From the NCBI GenBank assembly GCA_003282055.1, contig QCAD01000001.1:1-42079 (forward strand): 42,079 nucleotides of DNA, written 5' to 3'. The DNA is from Pelagibacteraceae bacterium AG-339-N18 (lineage in GTDB: Bacteria > Pseudomonadota > Alphaproteobacteria > Pelagibacterales > Pelagibacteraceae). The notes below the pieces were generated by a model. That model searched no databases and was not told where the DNA came from. It saw nothing but the letters and a program-made list of their open reading frames with translations. The translations under genes and the position numbers were made by a program. The first letter of the stretch is position 1. The number at the start of each line of letters is the position of its first letter. This document shows, piece after piece, positions 7,768-14,469 of the stretch.

Positions 7768-8357
7768 GAGTTTTAAAAACTAATAAAGCTCCAGTAATTT
7801 TAGATAAACAATTCGCACTCAAACAAAAACCTTATTCTGATTTAGATTCAGAAACAATTAGAAAAAGGGTAAAAATGGTTAGAAATAGTGAAAACTTTTG
7901 TAAGAATATACAAACTATAAATAAAGAGATAGCAGAGGAAAAAGAGCAAACTAAAACCCAAGAGGATCTATTGCCTGAGGAAACTTTATATGAAAAATTT
8001 ATTCCTAATAGAGATACTGCTCTTTTTAAAACCTGGCATAGTTCATCTTGGGAAGAAAAGTTGAGATTACTAGATAAATTTCAAGATAAAAGATGCAGTT
8101 GGTTTGGTCAAAAGATTATTTACCAAGAGGCTCCTCAAATTTTACCACCCGATTTATATAAAAACATTAAAAGTGAAATTGCTAGAAGAATATTAAGCAA
8201 AAATAAAGAGAAGTGGCAAACTATAAATATGGCATACAATGAAATTGATTATTTAAGGGATCAGGCAGACAAGAGAGATGACAAGATTGAATTAAAAAAA
8301 CTGGACGAAATAAACGATTTTATCATGTCAATTGAAAAGAAATATGAAATTGCCTAG
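7674..8357 (+). CDS. sbcB: Exonuclease I, C-terminal part (reached by -1 frameshift)
   Basis: The open frame runs from 7674, but ExoI-like sequence only begins after the A9 run, from about 7749 (FSPKALRVLKTNKAPVIL). That stretch matches the segment of ExoI that ends in the conserved NK-PI/VL. The rest is the helical ExoI C-terminal domain, with LYEKFIPNRDTALF and later a WFGQKIIYQEAP segment before a charged helical end. No good start codon with an RBS lies near 7749, so this is unlikely to be an independent gene. The frame has no further stops and keeps family features to the end, which argues against an old pseudogene. The thioredoxin gene follows. Confidence 0.85.
   Translation: MGSKKRSWTIVKLTIKSFKRYIKKKFSPKALRVLKTNKAPVILDKQFALKQKPYSDLDSETIRKRVKMVRNSENFCKNIQTINKEIAEEKEQTKTQEDLLPEETLYEKFIPNRDTALFKTWHSSSWEEKLRLLDKFQDKRCSWFGQKIIYQEAPQILPPDLYKNIKSEIARRILSKNKEKWQTINMAYNEIDYLRDQADKRDDKIELKKLDEINDFIMSIEKKYEIA
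7740..7790 (+). promoter_or_regulatory. Candidate -1 slippage site in exonuclease I (A9 plus hairpin)
   Basis: Codons read TTA AAA AAA AAT across nine A (7740-7748), which contains the -1 slippery heptamer A_AAA_AAA. A -1 shift moves reading into the frame that encodes the ExoI C-terminus. Twelve nt downstream, AGCTTTA (7760-7766) pairs with TAAAGCT (7784-7790). An inner AGTTT/AAACT (7769-7773/7777-7781) stacks on top, and the 0-frame TAA lies in the stem. The stem is AT-rich and may be chance in this genome. Confidence 0.5.
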
Positions 8358-8390
8358 TTGACTTTAAAAAACAAATTAATAAAAAGGATC

Positions 8391-8708
8391 ATGCTTATTA
8401 ATTTTAAAGACGAAGATTTTGAAGCCAAAATTAAGTCTGAAGATGTCTCTGTAATTCAATTTAGTGCCGCGTGGTGTGGACCATGTAAAACTCTAAAACC
8501 AATTATGGATAAACTTGCTTTAGATTATAAAGATAAAGCTGTTTTTTATTACGCTGATATAGAGGACGGTGGGATCAATACCGGTAGTGCAGCAGGTATA
8601 AGGGGTGTTCCGACAGTGATAATTTATAAAAAAGGTATTGAAGTTGATCGAAAAGTTGGTGGAGTTCCTGAAAGTCATATGAAAGAATTTTTAGATAAAA
8701 ATATTTAA
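8391..8708 (+). CDS. trxA: Thioredoxin
   Basis: This is a 105-residue single-domain thioredoxin. The redox site WCGPC lies near residues 28-32, with the cis-Pro loop as GVPTVIIYKKG and a following Gly-Gly turn (KVGGVP). I chose the ATG at 8391 because AAGGA sits just upstream and the family N-terminus begins here. An in-frame TTG at 8358 directly after the exonuclease stop would add eleven unlikely residues. The gene ends tail-to-tail with folC and overlaps it by 4 nt. trxA beside folC is a common alphaproteobacterial arrangement. Confidence 0.93.
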   Translation: MLINFKDEDFEAKIKSEDVSVIQFSAAWCGPCKTLKPIMDKLALDYKDKAVFYYADIEDGGINTGSAAGIRGVPTVIIYKKGIEVDRKVGGVPESHMKEFLDKNI

Positions 8709-9970
8709 TTTAAATTTAATACTTCACCTGCTAGATATAAAGATCCTGTAATTATCAATATATCATTTTCTTTTAAAGGTATAGATTTAATAGCTAGTTC
8801 AATGTTTTCTTTATGCTGAATATTTAAATTTTTTTTTAATTTCTCTTGTAATTTTTTTCCACTAATTGCATTAATTTGATTAGGTATATCTACAGTGGTA
8901 AAAGATGAAATGTTTTTAAAATAGCTAATGTATTTTTCGTGGTCCTTATTGGACATCATACCAATAATTACATGTTTATTGCAATTTAAAGTTTGTAGAT
9001 ATTCGTTAAGAGCTCGAGAACCATCTTCATTGTGACTACCATCTATCAACAATTTATTATTTCCAACTAATTTTTTTAATTTTCCAGAATTTATTTCTTG
9101 AAGCCTACCAATATTTTTAATCTTTGTGATACCATTCTTGATATCACCATCATTCATAGCAATATTTAAGTGTCTAAGTGTTGCAATTGCAGTTGATATG
9201 TTTTCTATTTGAAATTGTCCAAGAATATTAGTTGATTTAAGTTTTAAACCACCAAATTTATCTTCATAATAAAAAAATTCATTTTCACCTATTGAATAAC
9301 TAAAATCTTCATTAAAGATTAACTTTTTAGATAAATTTTTATCAATAGTTTTTTTTATGCATTCAGTTGTTTTTTGTGAATTTTGCTTAGATACAATTAT
9401 ATTAGAATTCAATAAAGAAGAAGTTTTTTCAAATACAATTTTTTCTATCGTTCGTTGATCTTCTGGTAACCAATCGAGGTGATCTTTACTTATAGAGCAT
9501 ACAACACTTGCTAAATTATTTTTTAATATATTAGTTGCATCAAATCTATGAAATAAACCAGCCTCGACAAGATTTATATTGTCTGGGTACTGAGAAGCTT
9601 TATAAAAAAAACACGCAGTTAAAATTTCAAAGAATGTGATTGGTTCATTATTGTTTACTTTTTCAACTTCCTCAAAAAGAGTTGATAAATCCTCATCTTT
9701 TAATTGCTCATTATTAAAAACAAATCTTTCATTTATCTTTTGTATGTGTGGACTTGTATAAATGTTGCACTTGATTCCTGTCTCTTTTAAAATTGAATAA
9801 CAAGCTTGGATTGTAGAGTTCTTACCATTAGTACCTACAAAATTTATTGCTTTAATCTTATCTTGTGGTTCACCTAATTTTTTACAAAGAGTCTTTATAC
9901 GGCCTAAGCTAAGGTCGATTTCTTTAGGATGCAGCTTTTGTAAGCGACTGACTATTTTCTGAAGTTTCAT
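8705..9970 (-). CDS. folC: Folylpolyglutamate/dihydrofolate synthase
   Basis: FolC adds glutamate to folates and, in the bifunctional form, makes dihydrofolate from dihydropteroate. The 421-residue protein has the Mur-ligase-like P-loop GTNGKNST near residue 48. Other family features are the YTSPHIQKINERF segment, the VEAGLFHRFDATN segment (Asp-Ala-Thr-Asn), SKDHLDWLP (His-Leu-Asp-Trp), and LLIDGSHNEDG for the C-terminal domain. The N-terminal stretch LHPKEIDLSLGRI aligns with the start of E. coli FolC, so the 47-nt overlap with the end of accD looks real. It is last in the - strand block from rpsA and converges with trxA. Confidence 0.94.
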   Translation of the reverse strand: MKLQKIVSRLQKLHPKEIDLSLGRIKTLCKKLGEPQDKIKAINFVGTNGKNSTIQACYSILKETGIKCNIYTSPHIQKINERFVFNNEQLKDEDLSTLFEEVEKVNNNEPITFFEILTACFFYKASQYPDNINLVEAGLFHRFDATNILKNNLASVVCSISKDHLDWLPEDQRTIEKIVFEKTSSLLNSNIIVSKQNSQKTTECIKKTIDKNLSKKLIFNEDFSYSIGENEFFYYEDKFGGLKLKSTNILGQFQIENISTAIATLRHLNIAMNDGDIKNGITKIKNIGRLQEINSGKLKKLVGNNKLLIDGSHNEDGSRALNEYLQTLNCNKHVIIGMMSNKDHEKYISYFKNISSFTTVDIPNQINAISGKKLQEKLKKNLNIQHKENIELAIKSIPLKENDILIITGSLYLAGEVLNLN

Positions 9971-10859
9971 TTTCTTCAGTGCTTATAACAGAATTTTTCT
10001 TTAACAATATTGATAATAAAGTTCCAATTTTTTCAGAAAGATTTTTTCTTTCAACAATTATGTCTACAAATCCTGTTTTTTCTAAATACTCGCTTCTTTG
10101 GAAACCCTCGGGAAGCTCTTCTTTGACAGTGCCTTGTATTACTCTCGCACCCGCAAAAGCTATTAAAGCTCCTGGCTCAGCAATGTGAATATCACCCAAC
10201 ATAGCATATGAAGCTGTTATACCACCTGCTGTTGGATCGGTTATGCATACTAAATAAGGAAGATTTTTTTTTTTAAGTTCATTAATAGCAAGTGTTGTTC
10301 TTGTCATTTGAGATAATGAGATCAAACTTTCCATCATTCTCATTCCTCCACCTGCACTTACACATAAAAATGGAGTATCATTTTCAATGGCATTTTGAAT
10401 ACCATACAAAAATGCTTCACCTTCAGCAGCAGCCATTGAAGCCCCTAAAAAATCAAAATCTGATGCAACAGCTGTGATCTTTATATTTTTTATTGATCCA
10501 CTTACCACCATCATTCCACAATTCATTCCAGTTTTTTTTCGAGCACTTTTTAATCTTTCTTTATAAGGCTTGCTATCAATGAAACCTAGAGGGTCATCCT
10601 TAGGAATAGGAGTTTTGAATATCTCATAATTATTTTTACCAAACAAAATATCAAATCTTTGTTTTGGATTTATTCTATGATGTTTATTGCATTCAGGCTC
10701 AGGACAAACCCATAAGTTTTTTTCTAAATCTTTCTTTAAAATTGGACCTTTACAACAAGAAGTCCAATCGCTATTTGCAATGTCTTCTTTAGAGGCTCTT
10801 TTGTGAATAACAGATTTTATTTTTTCACCTGCTTTAATAATTTTTGTAATCCAATTCAT
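9924..10859 (-). CDS. accD: Acetyl-CoA carboxylase carboxyltransferase subunit beta
   Basis: AccD and AccA form the carboxyltransferase that makes malonyl-CoA for fatty acid synthesis. The 311-residue protein has a Cys-rich N-terminus and then the crotonase-fold carboxyltransferase domain (LGASMAAAEGEAF, SAGGGMRMMES, TAGGITASYAMLGDIHIAEPG, AGARVIQGT). The zinc ribbon looks unusual. The four Cys fall at 35, 36, 52 and 57, not as two CxxC pairs. The start overlaps the trpA stop by 4 nt and the 3' end overlaps folC by 47 nt. The trpFBA-accD-folC order is typical of alphaproteobacteria. accA lies separately at 31559. Confidence 0.95.
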   Translation of the reverse strand: MNWITKIIKAGEKIKSVIHKRASKEDIANSDWTSCCKGPILKKDLEKNLWVCPEPECNKHHRINPKQRFDILFGKNNYEIFKTPIPKDDPLGFIDSKPYKERLKSARKKTGMNCGMMVVSGSIKNIKITAVASDFDFLGASMAAAEGEAFLYGIQNAIENDTPFLCVSAGGGMRMMESLISLSQMTRTTLAINELKKKNLPYLVCITDPTAGGITASYAMLGDIHIAEPGALIAFAGARVIQGTVKEELPEGFQRSEYLEKTGFVDIIVERKNLSEKIGTLLSILLKKNSVISTEENETSENSQSLTKAAS

Positions 10860-11656
10860 TTTATTTTATTTTTTAATTTATTTACTAATCTACCTACATT
10901 TTTAACAGGATTTTGTCTACTGTTTAAACTTTTTGTTATTTCTTTACAAATCGCGCTTCCAACAACTAATCCATCTGCAGATTTGAGTTTTCCAATTGTT
11001 TTTTCAGTAATCCCAAATCCAATAACAATATCCTTTTTTGGATTGATTCTTTTTATCTTTTTATAGTTTTTTAATATTTTTTTAGGTGAAACTTTTAATT
11101 TACCCCCAGTGGTGCTGAGCATTGAAATAAAATAGTTCATTTGATGAGAATCCTTCATGATCTTATTGAGTCTTTTACTAGTTGTTGTTGGTGATAAAAG
11201 CTGAATAAAATATATCGATTTTTTTTTGCATTTTTTTGCAAAGTCTAAGTTTTCTGGCCAGGGTAAATCCACAACTATTAATCCATTAACCCCTGAAGAT
11301 TTACATTTATTTAAAAACTTATTTTCACTATATTGAAAGATCATGTTATAGTAACCCATTAATATTAATGGTTTAGTCTTATCAAATTTTTTAAAATTTT
11401 TCACAATCTTAAAAATATCGTCTATCTTGATTCCATTTTTAATTGCTCTATAAGCACTAGTTTGGATTTGACTTCCATCTGCAACAGGAGTGTTGTGTGG
11501 CACACCTAATTCCAAGATATCCACATTTTTTGAAATTGACTTCAGTATATCTATGGATTGTTTTTTTGAACTATCACCAGCAACAGTATAAGTTAATAAA
11601 GCTGGTCTATTTTCCTTTTTTGCTCTTTTAAATGCAATACTAATTGGATTTAACAT
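10856..11656 (-). CDS. trpA: Tryptophan synthase alpha subunit
   Basis: TrpA cleaves indole-3-glycerol phosphate to indole and glyceraldehyde 3-phosphate, passing indole to TrpB. This is a 266-residue TIM barrel, the usual length. ILELGVPHNTPVADG contains the catalytic Glu and the P-x-ADG motif. LILMGYYNMIFQY and LIVVDLPWPE (the loop normally reading DLPPEE) follow, then the phosphate-binding end with IVIGFGI and DGLVVGSAI. The normal second Pro in the DLP loop is Trp here, a minor variation. It overlaps trpB by 17 nt and accD by 4 nt, so it is clearly part of the same operon. Confidence 0.95.
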   Translation of the reverse strand: MLNPISIAFKRAKKENRPALLTYTVAGDSSKKQSIDILKSISKNVDILELGVPHNTPVADGSQIQTSAYRAIKNGIKIDDIFKIVKNFKKFDKTKPLILMGYYNMIFQYSENKFLNKCKSSGVNGLIVVDLPWPENLDFAKKCKKKSIYFIQLLSPTTTSKRLNKIMKDSHQMNYFISMLSTTGGKLKVSPKKILKNYKKIKRINPKKDIVIGFGITEKTIGKLKSADGLVVGSAICKEITKSLNSRQNPVKNVGRLVNKLKNKIK

Positions 11657-12884
11657 ATTTTTTTCCTAATCTTTTCTCCAAAATTCCTTTATCCTTATAG
11701 GCATCTCCACAACTATTAACCACCACAACAGTCTCTCTACCTAATTTCTTTGCTTCTGAGATGGCTACTGAGAAGGCGTGACAGGGTTCTAGGGAAGGTC
11801 TTAATTTTTCAAATTTTGTAACAAGTTTATAAGCTTTTAAGGCTTGCTCGTCCGTAGCTGCAGTATATCTTGCTCTTTTTGTATCTTTTAAAAAACAATG
11901 AAGCGGAGAAATACCCGGGTAATCAAGTCCCGCAGAAATTGACTCGGTCTCTTCTATTTGTCCATCAGAATTCTGATTTACATATTGAGCCGCACCGTGA
12001 AGAATACCAATTTTTGAACCATAAGTTAAGGGTGCTGCATGTTTTTTACTTTTTGATGGTCCACCTGCTTCTACTCCAATAAATTCACACTGTTTTTTAT
12101 CATAGTCCATAAATTCGTTCCAAAATCCAAAACTTGAGCTTCCGCCACCCACACAATTATATAACTTAAGCCTTTTTGGAACTGATCCAAACTCATCAAT
12201 TAATTGAGATTTTAATTCTCTTGAAATTTGACTTGTACTCCAGCCACAGATTCTAACGAAGACAGCCGGTCCTACGGTACTACCAACACACATAGCTGTT
12301 GTATCACAATTAGCAACCCAGAAACGCATACATTCTGAAACAGCATCCACAAGTGTTTGACTTCCTGAATAAACAGGTATGACTTCTGCTCCATTTTTTT
12401 TTATAGCTTTTACATTTGGTTGTTGTCTTTTAATATCTTTTGCTCCCATAAAAATTTTACATTTTAAGCCGAATTTTTTAGCAGCCATACTTAACATCTT
12501 TCCTGCGTATCCTGCACCCGTATCGCCAATTATAACTTTTTTACCCGATCGTTTTGCTAGTAAACAATGAACAGTTGCATTATATATCTTGTGTGCACCT
12601 CCATTTGCGTCTGATACAACTTTAGACCAAATTTGAGCTCCACCTACATGGTTTGTTAAATTTTGTAATTTTATAAAACGGGTAGGGGCACCGATCCAAT
12701 TTTTGAAATATTTGTCCCGTTCGACAATAAATTTTTTATCTTTTTTAAGTCTATTAAATAAAATTTCTAAATCTTCAATTGGTTTTTTTAATGTTTCTGG
12801 AACAAAATTTCCTCCAAATTTTCCTCCCCAAAATCCAAGCTTATTTCCTTGATCAATTACTGGTATTTTTTTCTTTAGCATCAT
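11640..12884 (-). CDS. trpB: Tryptophan synthase beta subunit
   Basis: TrpB is the PLP enzyme that joins indole and serine to form tryptophan. It has 414 residues. GGAHKIYNA holds the PLP lysine in the position of the usual HKIN/HKLN motif, although here it reads KIYNA. The phosphate-binding loop is VGGGSSSFG in place of the usual GGGSNA. DTGAGYAGKM and AGLDYPGISPLH are also present. The N-terminus FWGGKFGGNFVPETL and the C-terminal SGRGDKD-equivalent (NSCGDAYKDK) show clear divergence from canonical TrpB1. The gene overlaps trpF by ATGA and trpA by 17 nt. The identification is secure from context and fold, but active-site positions are less conserved than expected. Confidence 0.9.
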   Translation of the reverse strand: MMLKKKIPVIDQGNKLGFWGGKFGGNFVPETLKKPIEDLEILFNRLKKDKKFIVERDKYFKNWIGAPTRFIKLQNLTNHVGGAQIWSKVVSDANGGAHKIYNATVHCLLAKRSGKKVIIGDTGAGYAGKMLSMAAKKFGLKCKIFMGAKDIKRQQPNVKAIKKNGAEVIPVYSGSQTLVDAVSECMRFWVANCDTTAMCVGSTVGPAVFVRICGWSTSQISRELKSQLIDEFGSVPKRLKLYNCVGGGSSSFGFWNEFMDYDKKQCEFIGVEAGGPSKSKKHAAPLTYGSKIGILHGAAQYVNQNSDGQIEETESISAGLDYPGISPLHCFLKDTKRARYTAATDEQALKAYKLVTKFEKLRPSLEPCHAFSVAISEAKKLGRETVVVVNSCGDAYKDKGILEKRLGKKYVKSN

Positions 12885-13495
12885 ATTTTTGCAACCAAAT
12901 TTAATAATTTATTAATCTTAGACATATCTTTTTTTCCATTTTTATCTTCCAGTGCTCCACTTAGGTCAATTATGAAATCTTTATATTTAAAATCTGGAAT
13001 ATCATCTATTTGTATATTTCCTGCAATCATTTTATTCAATTTTTTAGGAACCTTTTCTAATAATCTATGTTCAAAACTTTTAGATTTATGGTAACCTTTT
13101 GAGTCAAAAAGAATTATATCTGAGACCTTTAAGTAATCTTTATATTTAGTTACATCTTGTTTATTGGAAACAGTGATTGCTGAGATAATCTTAATTTTAT
13201 ATTTCGATTTAATTTGTTTTGTTCTTTCAGGATCTACATCATAAAGCTGATAATAATCAAATTTAAAATTTTTTATTTTTTCTAATATTTCATCGTTAGG
13301 ACTTACAAGCACAGATACAAATTTTACTTGTTTTTTGTCAATATTTATTAATTTTTTTAATTTTTTATATTCGACATATCTCCTACTTTTCTTATAGTTT
13401 GTTACAAAACCTATCATAGTAGGTCTATGATTATGTTTTAAAATATCTTTTAAAGTTTTAGGATCCGAGACCCCACAAATTTTTAAACCTTTCAT
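12881..13495 (-). CDS. trpF: Phosphoribosylanthranilate isomerase (divergent)
   Basis: TrpF converts phosphoribosylanthranilate to the carboxyphenylamino-deoxyribulose phosphate in tryptophan synthesis. The 204-residue barrel has the catalytic Cys in KICG (Cys7). It also has IGFVTN, a YQLYD segment matching the QLHG strand, the catalytic Asp at FDS (Asp131) and a C-terminal IDLSGALE matching DxSSGVE. The Gly-rich phosphate-binding loop that normally reads like GGTG-x-x-FDW is missing; here it is GYHKSKSFEHRLL. It is packed between pyrF and trpB with 4-nt overlaps on each side. Function is supported mostly by context plus the two catalytic residues. Confidence 0.85.
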   Translation of the reverse strand: MKGLKICGVSDPKTLKDILKHNHRPTMIGFVTNYKKSRRYVEYKKLKKLINIDKKQVKFVSVLVSPNDEILEKIKNFKFDYYQLYDVDPERTKQIKSKYKIKIISAITVSNKQDVTKYKDYLKVSDIILFDSKGYHKSKSFEHRLLEKVPKKLNKMIAGNIQIDDIPDFKYKDFIIDLSGALEDKNGKKDMSKINKLLNLVAKI

Positions 13496-14166
13496 TGATA
13501 TAAGTGGTTGGTTAATTTTTGAATATTTTTTTTGATTTTACCTTTGGTAATATTTCTTCCAATAACTATCCAATCTGCACCATTTTTAAAAGCTTGTTTA
13601 GGGGTTAAAACTCTTTTTTGGTCATTTGTATCTGAATTGAATCTTATTCCAGGAGTAATAATTTCTTTTTTAAATACTTTTTTTACTATTTCTACCTCAT
13701 GTGCACTACATACGATAGCATCTAAGTTAGCTTTTTTTGCTAATCTCGCTTGGTGTAGCACTAATTTTTTAACATTTTTGTCAAATCCGATTTTATTAAG
13801 CTCTTTATTATCTAAAGAGGTGAGAATACTGACACCAACTAGACGTATTGAACCCGAAACTTTTTTTGCTGCTTTAAGAGCTCGCAGCCCAGAGCTTATA
13901 TGTATTGTTAAATAATTTACTTTTAAATCTTTAATTGCTTTAATTGCTGACACACAGGTATTCGGTATGTCATGTAATTTTAGATCTGCAAAAATAACTT
14001 TTTTTTTTAATCTTGAAACGAAATTTCTACCATTTTTGGAATTTAAAAACTCTAAACCAAATTTATATCCAATCTTAAGTTTAGTATGAGAGGATTGTTT
14101 AATTATTTTTTTAACTTTAGAAATATTTGTGCTGTCGCAGGCAACAAATATTTTACTTTTTTTCAT
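13492..14166 (-). CDS. pyrF: Orotidine 5'-phosphate decarboxylase
   Basis: PyrF makes UMP from OMP, the last step of pyrimidine synthesis. The 224-residue protein has the signature FADLKLHDIPNT, with the Asp-Lys-x-x-Asp catalytic network. LTIHISSG follows, and VCSAHEVEIVKK and ITPGIRFN lie toward the phosphate-binding C-terminal loop, IVIGRNIT. The start overlaps the end of ihfB by 14 nt and the stop overlaps trpF by 4 nt. pyrF beside trpF is common in alphaproteobacteria. Confidence 0.95.
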   Translation of the reverse strand: MKKSKIFVACDSTNISKVKKIIKQSSHTKLKIGYKFGLEFLNSKNGRNFVSRLKKKVIFADLKLHDIPNTCVSAIKAIKDLKVNYLTIHISSGLRALKAAKKVSGSIRLVGVSILTSLDNKELNKIGFDKNVKKLVLHQARLAKKANLDAIVCSAHEVEIVKKVFKKEIITPGIRFNSDTNDQKRVLTPKQAFKNGADWIVIGRNITKGKIKKNIQKLTNHLYQ

Positions 14167-14446
14167 TATTTAAAATTTTAAACAAATCTTTGGACATTTT
14201 GAAGTTAATTGTTTTTTTTTCTGGAGTATCAATTTTTTCATTAGTTTTAGGATTCCTAGAAAGCCTAGCTTTTTGAACTTTACTAGAAAACATGCCAAAA
14301 CCTCTAAGCTCCACCCTTTCACCTCTTTTTAAACTTCTCTTTATTTCATAGAAAATGATATTTATAAATTTTTCTAAATCTCTTTTCAAAAAATTTGGAT
14401 AATTTTTTGAGAATTGTTTCAAAAGATTAGATTTTACCGTAGCCAA
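14153..14446 (-). CDS. ihfB: Integration host factor beta subunit (HU family)
   Basis: This is a DNA-bending nucleoid protein of 97 residues. It has the HU/IHF fold: N-terminal helices, a core VELRGFGMFSSK that matches the conserved GFG-x-F of the family, and the DNA-intercalating arm KARLSRNPKTNEKI with the Arg-Asn-Pro tip. Its location directly downstream of rpsA (23 bp) is the conserved place for ihfB, which supports the beta-subunit call over HU. Its end overlaps pyrF by 14 nt. Confidence 0.88.
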   Translation of the reverse strand: MATVKSNLLKQFSKNYPNFLKRDLEKFINIIFYEIKRSLKRGERVELRGFGMFSSKVQKARLSRNPKTNEKIDTPEKKTINFKMSKDLFKILNNEKK

Positions 14447-14469
14447 TTTTAATATTTTAAAAATTTAAT

